Part shown: piece after piece, positions 19,622-33,215 of the stretch
How positions within the stretch are numbered: position 1 is the first letter of the stretch
How the letters are laid out: each line of letters begins with the position of its first letter
Origin: Formicarius rufipectus
Taxonomy: Eukaryota; Chordata; Aves; Passeriformes; Formicariidae
DNA length: 64,000 bases
Reading direction: 5' to 3'
Assembly: GCA_013399695.1 (NCBI GenBank)
Contig: VXAU01002071.1
Location: 1,248,362-1,312,361 of the forward strand
Made by a program: the position numbers and the translations under genes
Notes under the pieces: generated by a model
The model's input: only the letters and a program-made list of their open reading frames with translations
The model's database searches: none
What the model was told of the DNA's origin: nothing

Positions 19622-19815
19622 AATCATAGGATGGTTTGGTTGGAAAGGACCTTAAAGCTCACCCAGTGCCACCCCCTGCCATGGGCAGGGACACCTTCCA
19701 CTAGCCCAGGTTTCTCCAAGCCCCATCCAACCTGACCTTGGACACTTCCAGGGATGGGGCAGCCACAGCTTCTCTGGGCAACCTGTGCCAGGGCCTGCCC
19801 ACCCTCCCAGGGAAG
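19622..19815 (-). mobile_element. CR1 LINE 3' end fragment
   Basis: Reverse-strand tail: ATCATAGGATGGTTTGGTTG, CACCCCCTGCCATGGGCAGG, CAACCTGACCTTGGACACTT and GGGCCTGCCCACCCTCCCAG. Confidence 0.88.
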
Positions 19816-22800
19816 AAAATACACCAGGCCTCATCTCAAACATTTGCTGGGTGTGTTGTACATGTAGACACACATACGTCTGTGGAGACAAGCAAATACT
19901 ATCAGTTCTCCTTGGCCTTGTCAAGGTGGTCTGGAATTTTCAGTAAATAATAGTAGAGAAGATAAAATATTATCATTCTGGGTTCTTCCTCCTCAGAAGT
20001 TTTGGTCGCAGGGCTGTTCTGTAGTTCCTTTCAGAGGGACATCTCAAAGCCGTTCAGGGACTTCACACTGTTATATGCATTCTATAGGAAACAAAGGCAG
20101 AAAAGGAATCCCTGCCTGCCCTGTGAAAGGGAGCTTCCTCTCTAGCCTAAGACCTTTAGTCTGCAAGCCTGGATGTCACAGACCTGATTTTTCACAACCT
20201 ACACCTTTTAAATAAAGGCATTTCTGGGCTTTTACAGTAAGCAGAACTAATCTCTGAATGACCCCATGTGCATTATGAATTTTTTTCCCTCCATTTTCAA
20301 ATCATGGGGTGAAACTTGTGGTTCATCAGACTCTGGTCTCCTCTGGAGAAAATATTCCTGTTTTACATGCAGAAAGTCTGAGCTTGATGCCTCATCCTCC
20401 CAGTGAAGGAATGAGTCAGCCCAGGGCCAGGTGCAGGGCAGAGGGGTGTGACAGTACAAGTGGTGACCTGTAAGGGGAATTGAAATGAGTGAACTTCTAA
20501 GGTTTCACAAAAGCTTCCTGAGCCTGGGGGAGCGTGTAAATGCCTCTGTTTGTTGTGCAGGTCTGGTGCTGCGTGGGTCAGGTATGGACAAATGTGCCCT
20601 AACTTGCAGCCTGAGCCAGTCCTGAGTCTGTAACATCTTGTATGTCAGCAGCTCTGACCTGGGCTGAGTAAAGGTAGAGTAGACATTGCACTGCTCAGTG
20701 AAATTGCTGCTCATCACTAGAAGATGGATCTGGAGATGCTGCTGCAATTATGGGCAGCAAAAACATGTACTTCTCTCATGAGTTTAAAGCATAATGGAGA
20801 CTTGAACCACAGTAATAGCTCCCCGTTACATTCCTGGGTTGAACGTTGCCTATTCCTTTAGTCCTGCTATTTTAGCCTTAAAACTGAAGCATAAATAGAT
20901 TTAAAAGCCAGACAACCCCCCCAAAAACCTCAAGGCAGGCTGAACACTGGACTGGGACGTGCTGGGGGTAAAAGCCTGTAGAGCCTTGGGTCCCATTTAA
21001 CTCTGAGCAATGGGACAGTCAGGCCTACTTGCCCTTTGAGTCATTCATTTCAATTGCTATCAAGGGGAATTTGTCAGAGCACTCACCAGCATTTGTCTGT
21101 GCTGAACTGTTAGAAAGCTGCTCACCCTTCTGACCCAAACGGTTCAGGGGTTTGGAGGGAGGATTTTTCTTTGCTTGTTGGCTCCTCCACATAATTTAGG
21201 GCAGGGCAGGTGGTGGGGAATGTCTGTGATGGCTGAATTTTGGCTTGTGATGAGGCCTGAGAGGTGTATCATAGACCTGAAGGCCCACTAGTCTGGGGTT
21301 AACTCTTGCTGCTCTGAGTTTTGATAAAGCTTTTTCCCAGCACAGCTTTGGTGCCAACCAGGATTTTCCAGTGCTGAGCTATGTCTGGCAGTTGGCATTG
21401 TCAGACAGGAACTGGTGGGTTGGGTGCAACAAACCTCATTTTGAGGGCGAGATAATTCAACATCAGCCTTGACCCAGGCACGCTGGGTGATGTGATGGAC
21501 CACACCAGCCTTCACTTTATGGTTCTGCCCTGCTGATTTCTCTGGTGCATGGGTCTAAAAAGGAGGCTAAAAAAGAGTGCAGGAGATCTTTCATTTGTAG
21601 ATTACAGTTATTTTGGAGAAACCTGGAGATAGCTCGTAGCCGAGTAACATCATTAAATAATGGGGAATTATTCACAACACCTGTTGTGTTTTTAAATTCC
21701 AGACCTTTGGTTCAGGCTGTTAACTCTATGTAACATCTATTTGCTATTGCTTTCCCCAAAGCTATTCTCAGCTGATGGAGGTAGTTTTAGCATGGTGACC
21801 TTCTAGGTGTGTTTAGATATTAGTGCTATGTTTCCTAACCTTGTAATTCCCCTCTGCTCATCTGAAATTGCTTTGACTTGTCTGGAGTCATAGTTTTCCT
21901 CCACCTTTGCTTTCATGAGAGTTCTTAGGGAAACCCACAGCCTGTTTGGAGGGCACAGGAGCTGCTGAACCTCCTGTGGAGGATTTCAGATTTCACAAGG
22001 AACAATGAAGTGAAACTGGGCAAACTCACACAGGGGAAGAAAAGCATTGCACTTACATGAGTGAGGTCAGGGAAGGGCAGTAGGAAGGTACAGCAATGAA
22101 AACTCATCAAATTTAGCCCTACACATCTTCACTGAGCAGCACATTGCAAAATGAACTACACTCAAAGAAATGATCCACCTAAGTAGCTGAAACCAGAAAA
22201 GCCATTTTCTGTTCCTAACTTCTGTACCTTAGCATCACCTTAGAATATAAAGTATTGATTGCAGGGCTTGAAAGCAGTCACAGGGAGATGATTGTTGTGA
22301 TTTGTATAGGCAGTTCAGGAACATGGTGTTCCCCCAGTGCCACCATTCCAGCTCCTTTAGGTAATGTCAAGGGAAGTCATATTTTTCTTTTGTCATTCAG
22401 GAGAGGAAAGAATGTCCTGTGCCAGTGAGGAGCATAAAGGAACAAATACTGCCAGATGTTCACTGAAGTATAACCTGCCTTTAAACCAGGTATTTGAAAA
22501 CAAGCCTTTAGTTTTACACAATCTGCAGCAGAAGGATGTGACAAGGCAGCTAGAGAAAAGCATTGTGACCAAACCCGACTACCTCCCCTGAGCACATGAG
22601 CTACTGGCTTGTGCCTGTTGCCATGAGTTCCATCACTCTGTCACTGAAATTTCACTGTGTATTTGAGAGCCATCATCAGTGTTTAAGAAGCATTTGAGCT
22701 GTACATCCAAATCCAAACCCTGTGGTTGCTGCTGGACTTCCATGCACCAGCATGAATGCTTGTGTGGGGAGCTGAAGAGATGTGCTCAACTCAGAAATAG

Positions 22801-25800
22801 CTCTATTCCTTGGAAAGCTGGAGGACTGAATCACACTGTGTTGGCTCAGTTTTTAGCAGACAAGCCATCACATATGCCTCCCTGTAGGCGAGGAGTCATC
22901 ACTGGCATCAGGATTAGCAGCCAGGTTTTTACCTTCGGAAACTAGGGAATGATGGTCCTGAAGGCTAAGACTGGTTGTAAGCAGGGGCAGGGCTGGGGGC
23001 TTGGGTAGGTGGGATGGCAACACTGAACAACAAAGGTTTGCTCGTGTCCCTGCTTGACCTGCACTGCTCCCTCTGCTCAAAAAGAGCCAGATAACATGCC
23101 CCCAAATTGAACTTTGGGGACTAAATAAGTTATTTTGCTCAGAAGCATTAACCAGTCCACTGCTGCCTGTGAAGCTGAGGCAACTAGAGCCAGCCCTAAG
23201 CATATTCATGGCTCATGTTGTCCTGAGTCAGCTGCAAATCTGAGTGAAAAGTACTGGTCAAATAGGAACACTGGAGAAAAAAAGTGGAAACTTGGGAGGG
23301 GACAAGACAGCTACTGAGCTGAGGCATGTGAAACTGAAAGCACCTGAGAGACACCACTGGTGAGCTTGGAGAACCTGCAGAGTCCACCTGACAGCAAGCA
23401 CAGAAATGCAAATATACATAGACACTTTTTTGTTTTTCTTTTCTGAAATAGAGTGTATCTCCTTAAACACACGCCGCTCTCGATTCCCAGCAGTCTAGAG
23501 GGAGTCTTCAGGGAAAATGGGATGAGGGAACTAGTGCAAAGTTTTTGAAGTCCTGGAGGAAATGGGGATGAGGGAAGTAGTGCAAAGTTTTTGCAGTTAG
23601 CACACAAAATAACAGATAGAGGTTTTAAAATGCTTCAGAGACACAGGATTGTTTGGAGCCACAGTTTTGGACTCAGTAGTCCACTACTGCAGTAATGTTA
23701 ATTTTCAAGCCTCCCCTCCAAGTTCAGGATTCGAGCACTGCCACAGTTGCAAGGAAAGGGGATTGGGAGTTCCTGAACCAACTGGTTGCTGACCATGAGT
23801 CAGGGGAATGACCTTGCAGCAGGCAGCTTGCGGTGCCGCTCTCGGAGCCGTGCCAGTATAAACGGCACTGGCATCTCTCAGTGCTGGTGGAACCATTTTG
23901 TGAGATTCCAGCTTGGCCTTTGCTGCTGCTGCTGCCTTTGCACTGAAACATTTGGGTGGGTGAGAGTGGGACAGAGTATTCCCTTCTCGTTTTGTAACGA
24001 GGGCATCTTTACATGATCCTGGGCTTGGGACTATCTGTGTCTATATACAGGTGTATAGAGGATACTGGCAACTCCTGTCTCCTGCCTATGTACTTGTCCA
24101 TTAACATCAGCATTACAGATATATGCCAAATTAAATCTTACCCTTCCCCCAGCCACACCCCTATTAAACTGTAAGAAAACACCGTGATTAAGTATTAAAA
24201 AACATACACAGCATCATTGAATTTTCTGGATAGGTCTAGAAGTGATTTGGAAGAGGAGTGAGGGTAGAATACTTGGCATTTGGTCATTTTAATTAATCTT
24301 CCCAAATAAGAAAAACATTTGCTTGTAGACTTTAAGCTTCTCACAGCATCAGGAAAGCTCCTGACACTGAGCCCAATGCTGTATTTGTATAAGATGGAAA
24401 TGAACAGCAGCAGCAGCAGTGCTGCAGGCTCCGAGTCTACTCTGCAAGCAACAAAATGGCCAGGGGTGCTGTTGTGTTCCTCTGAATTCCTCCACCATTT
24501 GGGGCTGGGAAATCGGTCATCCAGTACCCCTGACCCTTCAGGTATGGTTTGAACTCTAACATCAATATTAAACAAATGTTTCTAACCATATTCAAGCTTG
24601 TGCCCTCATCAGCTCGACTCCCTAAAGCACAGACAGGGACCAACAGCAAAATTCGTCTGCGTCACAGATGTAACATGACCATCGGCAAAACAAGTGCAGG
24701 AGGAGATCATGTCTGTCTCGCCACTCACAGAGCCTTCCTTCGCTAGCAAAGAGTAAGATGGTGATGCTTTTAAATCTCTGTCATGAGCATTTGCAATCCT
24801 TGATTTCCTTCCCCAAATTCTGGGGTCCTTGAACAGTCAGAACACCCAAGAAAATTGCGTGTGTTTTGTCGAGGAGAGCCGGCGCGTTAACGAACGCTGC
24901 GTCACGATGCTGCACCAAGGCCGAGACACAGAGCAAGCCCACTGCCCAAAGCCAGGACACCCAAACAGGGAGAAAGGGGTCAGCTTACACAATGTCACAC
25001 ACACAAGTGTCAGAGGCAGGAAGAAATCGCAGCTTTCCCAAGTCCTTTTGTGGCAACATGCAGAAAATGATTATGGAACAGTTAGGCACGTACAGCTCAC
25101 AGTGACTGCCACCCCTGTGCACAGAATCACTGCTGTCCTACAGAAATATGCCATGTCCCCTTCTTAGCTTTGTTTCTTGCCAGTCTCACAGATTTGCCTG
25201 CTGACAGTAGCCTCAATTCTTGAGTAATGAGATTTACAGCCAAAGTTTAACACTGAAATAACTTCTCTTTTATCTGTGTCTTCTTACCCTCCCTGTGTTT
25301 AGTCACAGTTAAACTAACTGTGGCAAAAAGATGGTGGCAAAAGGAATTGAATACATCCCTGCACTGAACATACTCAAAGAGTACAGTAGACCAACTGCCA
25401 GTGGCACCTCCTTTAAAGCACTGAGAAATGTCATGAAGCAGCACTAGCTTTACAAATTACAGGGTCCTCCACCCCACAACTGTGACAAGGAAAACCACAA
25501 AGAGTTGTCCATGCAGCCAACACTCAGGAAAACAGACTCAACCCACCCATCTTCCACGCAACTGAGCATCGTGGCTTAGTCCAGCTCCTGGCCATACATA
25601 ATTCCCTCCATGGCTGCCACGGGCTTTTCCTGCATGTGTGTGCATTTATGCCTGTCTGTCTTGCTGCAGGGACCACCGTCGTCACTGCTATTCCTGTTGT
25701 TCCCCTGCTCTGCGGATCTGGCGCTGCAGGAGGCAAGGATGCTCCCAGGGAGCCAGCTACAGCCAGCGAAGGCTCAGTGAGTCAGGAGGGGTTGTGACGA

Positions 25801-26178
25801 CTGCAGTGAGAGTCTGAAATTCCCTATGGAATCTGGCAGAAAAGGAGGGGAAGGAAGAAAGGTGGAGATGGGAAAGAGGGGAAAAAGTGGGGAGTGGCAC
25901 GTACTGCCTGTTTCCTTCTTCCCTCCCATTCCTACCACCGCAGTGCCGTTGGAAATGGCGTCCTGCCCTCCGCGGAACTGCGCAAAGGAACGGAGCCGGC
26001 GAGAAACCCGCAGCGCCTGCGGCCTGCACAGCCAAACCCCCCAAACCCGGCCAGGGCAGGGGTATGGTGGGAACACAGCCCTTCTGTCTGCCCCTCAGAG
26101 CGACGGGCACAGGACAGGCTACAACTGAAGGGATGGAGATGGCAGCCGCGCAGCGTCTCAACTGGTTCCGAGCCCAGC

Positions 26179-26196
26179 GGTTGTTGCTAAACAACC
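26179..26196. promoter_or_regulatory. Perfect 7-bp inverted repeat, X-box-like
   Basis: GGTTGTT-GCTA-AACAACC is a perfect palindrome with a 4-base centre, next to a GC-rich patch. One strand reads GTTGTTTAGCAAC, which partly fits an RFX X-box. Weak evidence. Confidence 0.25.
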
Positions 26197-27039
26197 AGCC
26201 CTGACGCTTGAGATGTCAACGAGTGAGTAATATAGATTAAACGCTTATGCTATCATATCCTTAAACTTGTTTAAGCCTCGGGATGATGAAAGGCTATGGA
26301 ATAATGTTCCCTGCCATATGAGAAAGCAAAGTTACCACTCCACTGCATAATCGGGAGACTTCCTCGGCCAGAAGGACCAAGCTCAAGGCTGGTTGTGTCC
26401 TCAGCACTTCCAGGCAGAGTTGCCATCTTCATTGCTGGTCACTTTAAGAAGAGAGGTGGAAAAATAGTACAGTAAATGGTCAAGAGAGAAAAATGCTCTC
26501 CCCTTCATTTCCTCATCCTCTCTCTGGAGCCGCTCTCTGCCCTCAGTCTCCCATTCATCCTTACCCAGTCATCCCCAGTCCTTCGGTCCCTGATTTCTAA
26601 CGCTGTTACTTCCTTTGCAAACCTTGATAGACCTGTCACTTAGGGTAGTCCTCAGCTTTCCCTGACGTTATGTGAGCCGGTGGCAAACTCACACTTGTGC
26701 AAACAAAAGCCGAGTTTGAGCAAGAGTCGTTCTCACTTCTTTAACTGTTCCCACGACAGTCAGGTGCAATCCCTACCCGAGCCGATACAGTCCTGCTAAC
26801 ACTCAACCACCTTATAAGGGAGAAGGCGGCAAAGAGGAAAGCCCTGAACCCCAGTACTTTCCCCTTTTGCCGTGGTTTGCAGCTCTGACACGTCATCGTT
26901 GCGACTGGACGGCGGAACGACACCTCCTGGCAGCAGCCATGGACGTGGCACTGGCACCCACCACGCCAAAGAATGTCTCTGGCTCCTGTCCTGCCCGTGC
27001 CTGAGGGACAGCTGGCATCCCGGGATACGAGGTGGGCAG

Positions 27040-27345
27040 GAGTGGGTAGTGAGCAGTGGGCTGGGAGTGGTGGGCAGCAGCCAGCAGCAGGGAGCAGGGA
27101 GGGTGTGGGCAGTGGGCAGGGAACGGATAGTGGGTAGGGAGCAGGCAGTGGTGCACAGGGAGCAGCAGGCAGTGGGCAGAGAACAGGCAGGGAGCAGGCA
27201 GCAGTGGGCAGTGGGTAGGGAACAGGCAGCAGTGGGCAGCAGGCAGTGGTGGGCAGTGGGCAGGGAACAGGCATGGAGCAGGCAGCAGTGGGCAGGGCAC
27301 GGACAGGGAGCAGGCAGCGGTGGGCAGTGGGCAGAGAAGAGGCAG
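27040..27345. repeat. GGGCAGTGGGCAG minisatellite
   Basis: Purine-rich tandem array built from GTGGGCAG, GGAGCAGGCAG and GGGAACAGGCAG sub-units in varying order. It creates long ORFs in several frames (up to 254 residues on the minus strand) that are only translated repeat. Confidence 0.85.
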
Positions 27346-27394
27346 CTGCCGGTACTTTGAAGCAAGTGAAATCAACGTTGAGATTTGACACCCA

Positions 27395-27590
27395 GCTCTC
27401 GGCCAATCCGGGAGGGCTTTTCACCTGCCATCGCCTCCTCCGCCAATGGGCCGGCGGCCCCGGGCTGAGAGCCCTCCCCGGCCAATGGGGAGCCGGCTCT
27501 GGCACTTAGTTAATGATGCAGCAGTACAGGGAAGACTATCACATGTGAGCTGGCCGCCTGCCAGCATGGAGACACGGAGAGAGCAAGGTA
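27395..27590. promoter_or_regulatory. GC-rich block with three evenly spaced CCAAT boxes
   Basis: CCAAT boxes at 27403-27407, 27443-27447 and 27482-27486 are all in the same orientation, 40 and 39 bp apart, in GC-rich context (GGCCAAT, CGCCAATGGG, GGCCAATGGG). NF-Y arrays of this kind mark promoters. About 100 bp further on is a donor-like GCAAG|GTAAAC on the plus strand (27588). It lies about 9.7 kb upstream of mir-29b-2 on the minus strand, so it may drive the miR-29 host transcript, a divergent plus-strand RNA, or both. Confidence 0.5.
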
Positions 27591-27899
27591 AACAACTTTC
27601 CAACGCCAAAATGATGACATTTAATCCCTAAATGCTCGCTTCCCGTCTCGACTCATCTTTAACCCCTTTCAGCTGGTGTGGAAGCGTCTGGAAGGCACTG
27701 TCTACCTGTCCCCAGTGCTTTTAAAAACTGGCCGACATGCCCTGCAATGATCACTGCGTCACCGTTTGCCACTTTCCGAACTACGCAGTGACAAACCTCC
27801 AAGCTCTGAATCGCAGGGCGCCTGTTAACCCCTCCACCAAGCCCTCACCAACATGCCAGCCCTCAGGGAGACGGGGGAGAATAAAAAGCCCAAACAAAC

Positions 27900-28700
27900 C
27901 AGGAAAACAGCAGTCTTTGCAAAGTTGTCATCTCTCCCCCACGACTACTACCCTCCTCTGCAGTACAGCAATGCCGGCAGGAGTGACATTAGGACAACCT
28001 GTGCCATCGTTCCATTGAGAAAACAGCTCTGACGCAGAACAGAGCAATCCTACCCAGCCAAAATAATAATACAGCCACTTTGGGATCCGAACTTGGGGAC
28101 GCCGGGGGAGAGGGACGCCCTGCACAGAATTAAAATACGTAGCTGCAGCTCCAGCCCCATCCTGATCAAAGGGTACGTACGTGAGGGAGACGACCCGGAC
28201 CGAGGAGCTGTGCCCGTGCACCATCTGCGCAGTCCTCAGCCCTCCGCTCGCTGTGGAGCGCCGCAGAAGAGAAGCTTCCAGAAATTTCCTTTGCGTTAAC
28301 CCTTTGGGTGTCTGCCCACTCTCCCTCCCCGTGGGATTAAGCGCGCCGGGTCTCCAGCATCGTCAATGGGCGAAGCCTCCGACGCCACCCGAGCCAGAGT
28401 GCGATGTCTCAGTGACAGTGGATGGTGCGAGGAGCCCAGCCTGTGGTGTTGGTGATACTTCTCTTTCTGGAGCCCTCTCTACCTCTCTTACTGCCTCTCT
28501 CCCCTCTTGCTGCAGCAGGGCTGTTGCTGGTAGACCTATCGACGGAGCTTGCTCTCTCACTCTCTCGCTGAGCTCTGTGACGCAGCTCTAAATTCTCCAG
28601 CCTGCTCCCTGTGTTATAAGAGCGGAACTGCAGCTTTCCAGGGAGCCCGTGCCAGCGGTGCCAGGGCCAGGCAGACCGAAGGCAACGTCGCTCCTGGACT
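27900..28700. promoter_or_regulatory. GC-rich, CpG-containing block, possible promoter
   Basis: Contains scattered CpGs, a CRE-like TGACGCA at 28578-28584 and a TTATAA at 28614-28619. No convincing exon. It could be part of the same regulatory region as the CCAAT block. Direction not determined. Confidence 0.3.
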
Positions 28701-28936
28701 CTGCACCTTTTTTTGGCAATTATTCTGTTCCTCACCTCTGTTTCTGTGCTTCCTCCACGGCTCTCAGCCTCCCATCTCCTTCTCTGCTTCTGAGTCATAC
28801 TTACCAGGTTAACTCTTTTAGGATTGGTAGTCAGCAATACAAATCTCGAGCGAGAGCAGCTGAAACCACAGCCAACTTTGTGGTGGTTTCTGCTTTAAAA
28901 AAACCAAAGCAAATCTTCTTGACGCTAAAAAACAAG

Positions 28937-28961
28937 AACACACACACACACGCACACACAC
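28937..28961. repeat. (CA)n microsatellite
   Basis: About 12 CA dinucleotides interrupted by one CG. Confidence 0.9.
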
Positions 28962-31900
28962 GTTCCAGTGGAGAGTTAGTGCTTTTTGATTAACTGTTTC
29001 GGTACAGGAACCATTACTTGACTTCCTAAAATAAAATATTTTAGGCCTATGTCCTGCAAATCCTCAGCTGGCAGATACCCTGAAGCACAGGGCAGCTTGA
29101 AAGGAACTGCTGCTGTGAACAAATGCAGGTCTTCTGGGGCAGAGGCTACTGCTGGCCCCAAAAGACCCTGCTCTGCTAGCCACAAGACATTGATCTCAAC
29201 GTGGTTCAGCTGCTGGGCAGATGTGTGGTGTGAGATAAGGTACTGAAAGTGCCATAAAGCTATAGGATCTTCTTAATCTGAGCAGTATTAATAAGTGTTA
29301 TCACACAAAGAGATTCAAAATGCTCAGCGTAGGCAGGGGAACTAATAACTGTGTTCCTGGAGTCACCAGAATCCAATAATCCCTGACAAAGACAGTCCAC
29401 AAGCAGCTCTGTATTTCAGCACAGCAGGCATCACCAGTCAAGAAACATCTTGCAGCTGAACACCCTCTCCTTCCTCTGCCCCCCAAATCCCTCACATTAA
29501 CTGTGGTGCCTCTGGTCAAGCTCAGCACCAGGCAGGGGAAGCAGAGCTCTCCCGGCTTGGAGCCTCAAAACTGAAAAGTGTGGAGGAGGATCTGTGGTAG
29601 GCACAGCTTCAGGGAATCAGGGCAGCTAATGGAGAGGCAGCAGCGTGTGAGGGAGTTCATGTGTCGGTCTGTGTACACAAAAGAGCGAGACAGCAAGTCC
29701 ACTGGAAAACACAGAATCCAGGGAGAGAACCCTGCTCCACACCTACCTCTGCCATTTTAATTCCGACTTCAGAGCCGGCTGTGAGCGTTGGGTTTTTCAC
29801 TACAACCAAAGCTGAAATAACCACTATTTTTTCTCTTTGCAGCGTCTGAAGAGCTTGAGCTATTTTGGGATTTGTCTGTACTACACTGAAAATGACACCT
29901 GTTACGCACAGACACAAATGAGAAGAATTGCAAGCTCCTGGTTTCTCAGTTATGATTCTGCAGAAAATGGAATAGGATCCTGTGAGCCAAGGACCTGGGG
30001 GAGCAGCAGAGGCTCCTCTCTGGGGTGAAGGGGATGACCCCGCCGAACTGAACAGTCAGACACCAGTGCAAGAAATATAAAAAGTCTGCTGGAGCTGATG
30101 CAAGGGGAAATCAAGCCTCCATGTGACCAGAAGAAGTAGTGCATGATCAACTAAATGCCACAATATATGGTTTCTTATGCAATCCAGCCCATGGGAGTCG
30201 GAGCCTTGCACATACACTTTGTGGCCAAGGCTGCAAGGATTAACTCCTTCAGTTAACGACGGCAGCGTGGTGAGAACACACGGCTACTGAAATGAGTCAG
30301 CCTCGCTGAAGTAGGCCAGTGTTTGCTGCCATGAGAGGCTGCCTCTGCTGGTTTCAGTTACCCCTGAGTTATCTCAGAAGCTCCAACGTGCAGAGTCAGG
30401 GCGGGTTTTCCACATTCCCCTGCACCACCGCAGCTCTGTGCAGACAGACAGGGGCCACCTCGCAGGACCCACGAGACCCACAGCGCTCCGACCATGACTG
30501 AGCAGGATGAAAGTCCTGGAGCTGCAGAAGTGGGACAGCAGTCTGGGCCTTTGTGCTCACAGTTTTATCAGTCGTGTTGTATATTAAGGAGGTAAAATGA
30601 AACTTTGATTTGGTTCAAATTACTTCTTTCTGGTTGCTTTCAGGGGAAACGTGGCATCTATCTTACGGTTTGCTTTCATTTGAGAATCACCAGCCTGTAA
30701 GTGCTTTCTGGAGGAACTCAGGCTCCCAGGAAGCCTCAAAGCCACACTGCACTGGGAAACACTCAAGAAAACTTGGCACAATGGAAACTTCAGCACTTGG
30801 AACTGAGTAATGAGGCCTGAAGAAATAATGTTCTGATGGTATTGGTCAGAATTTTGAATTTTCTGTAAAGAAATAGAGGCCATGATTCCATAGTAGAAAT
30901 AGAGGCTGCTTTTCTATGTGGAGCCCTTGTACATATTTTGCCTTTTTTTTCCTCCAATGTCATAAAGCAGGAGACAGAGCTCTGGTCTTGTAAGAACTGC
31001 CTTTGAGGGTGCAAAGTTCTGGACTAGAAAGCAAGCTTGGTAAATGGAAATATTCCACAGTTGTGGCTGGAAACAGGGGAGGTCACTATCGCCATGTGAA
31101 TGGCAGTGTAAGAATCCATTCCAAAATGAGGGGTCACAGCTGGACCATCCTTGCTTACAGTGTTGGTTTAAAAAAAATAGAAAGTTGTTATAAAGTAGAC
31201 ATTGTAACAGGATTTCACAACTTAAAACTGGAACAGTTCAGGCTGGATGTTGGGGGAAAATTTTTTCTTGAGGAGAGTGGGAAGGAGGGAACCCCCAGAC
31301 ATCAAGTCTGCTGTCCTTGACAGCTTCCCTGAGCACCATGAAAGGATCAGGGAGCACTTCGTCGGTGTGCAAAGGAAGTGTGAGCTTGCACTGCTGCTGT
31401 GGAGACTGTACCTAAAGGTTCATCCTCAGTTCTCCAGTGTCTCCCGTGCAGTTTTCTGCTGTCATGCTACGCTGACCTTAATAGCAATAACATATGGAGT
31501 CTGACATTCCTAAAATCCCACCCTCGTGCACATCCTTATTGCTCTTGTGGGTGATAAAATAACCTCGACCATCCACTGGGGAAGGCCTTTGGTGTTTTTA
31601 ATGATGAAGGAAACCCTCGTGGTCCTGCCCGCACTTCCACCTTCCTGCTGGTGAAGCCTTGGCTCGGGTTTCGGTTTAAATGCCATCGGCCACACCTTCC
31701 TCCACTGCAGGAAACACATTGTTAAAATCAGGGCATGTTCCTGTTTAACTAAAAGGCTGAGATAAATAATCCAAAGGCCTCGATTATGCCAAACAAATTC
31801 CTGCCCAAGCCGGAGCAAGTCTGGGCAGCTGTAAATCTGTAACCCCTCGACCTCAGGATCCACGTAAGTGACATCTTGGCACATCCCCGGGGGAGCAATG

Positions 31901-33026
31901 GCAGGAGCAAAGGAGCGGGCAAAGGTGGACAGGGCAGTGCAAAAGTTTCCTCACTTTACCAGCCCAGAGCCCTAAAAGTTGCTTTCAAATGTAGAATAGT
32001 CTGTTTTTCAAGTGTTGATGTGGGGTGGCTCTTTTTAGAGACCTTACATTTGTCAGCCTTACGAACCACTCACAGCCTCAGTGCAATGACCATTTCCAAC
32101 AAAAATCTGTTTGGGCACAGAATTCCCAGCCAGCTCCATCCAAGGAAAACCAGCAGAAACAAAACCACAATAATCTACCTGCCAGGACTGCTTCCCCTAG
32201 CTCTCTATAATCAGAGGGTGGTGAAGTTTTAAATTTTTCTTTTGATTTATAATAAAAAATCATCCTTAAACACCTTAATTAACTTTTTGCTGTAGCAAAA
32301 CAATTGTCTGCATTGACCATGAAAAAAGTGATTTTAATTGTTACTTAGGGAGACTGGCAAGTTTTTCATGTTTTCCTATTAAAATCAATATAATTATGCA
32401 TATGGAAAGGCTGAGTAAAATAAAGGTTAAATAATTTGACCCATGTTGTATGTGGAATCGGGGTCAAAGCTGATTGGGAAATTTGGGCATTCCTTGCTCC
32501 CAGGTTTTATTCAAGTTGTGCCTCTTGATTATAGTCCTTATTGTGCAGAAGGCCCCCAGTCAATTAGTGAAATGTAACCATCATCTGAGCCAGAAGCTGC
32601 TGGAACAGCCTGGCTTTGGGAGGACATGGGTAGGGAATTATTTTAAGGAGACACTTTATTTCAGTTTTGAAAGCAAAGCAGAAATAAGACTTTGAAGACT
32701 TTCTTCTATTTTCACGTGTATGTGGACAACAACAGATAGTTCATGGTCTTTTAATGCCATCCTGACTGTCACTGGGGCATGCAGATTTCCAGGAAACTGG
32801 AGACTTGGAATTCCAAAATAGGAATATTTCCTAACACAGCAACTAGAGTCCATGAAGGGATATTTTCCTGTGTCTTTCCCACTGTGACAACAGGAGAAAA
32901 GTTACAGAGTCACAACAAACATTTAGGTTTTTTTCCATAAGGTTTATTGTTTTCCAGACAAATTGTTAGTGAATTCCAGAGACATGGCCAGTGAGGCCTT
33001 TTCTCTACCAGCCCAGTGCATACACA

Positions 33027-33215
33027 TAAAATCACACAATCCCAGAATGGTGTGGGTTTGAATGGACCTTAAAGTTCACTTGTTCCACCCCCTGCCAGGG
33101 GCAGGGGCACCTTCCAGCAGCCCAGGGTGCTCCAAGCCCTGTCCCACCTGGCCTTGGACACTCCCAGGGATGGGGCAGCCACAGCTTCTCTGGGCAGAGT
33201 GTTCCCTTCCACTTG
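33027..33215 (-). mobile_element. CR1 LINE 3' end fragment
   Basis: Reverse-strand tail with AATCCCAGAATGGTGTGGGT, CACCCCCTGCCAGGGGCAGG and GGCCTTGGACACTCCCAGGG. Confidence 0.88.

Larger units (their letters stand above)
17740..27039. other. Non-coding region upstream of miR-29 (probable host transcript body)
   Basis: No ORF here has homology or splice support that I can see. If the host RNA starts at one of the blocks near 27-28 kb or 45 kb, this stretch is transcribed on the minus strand. Apart from one CR1 copy, a short CAG run near 24406 and a GC-rich patch at 25900-26200, I recognise nothing. Confidence 0.45.

Noticed and set aside
26741..27505. 254-residue minus-strand ORF rich in PLPTAACSLP repeats, and overlapping ORFs in other frames
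   Set aside because: It translates the GGGCAGTGGGCAG minisatellite; open in several frames at once and no homology.
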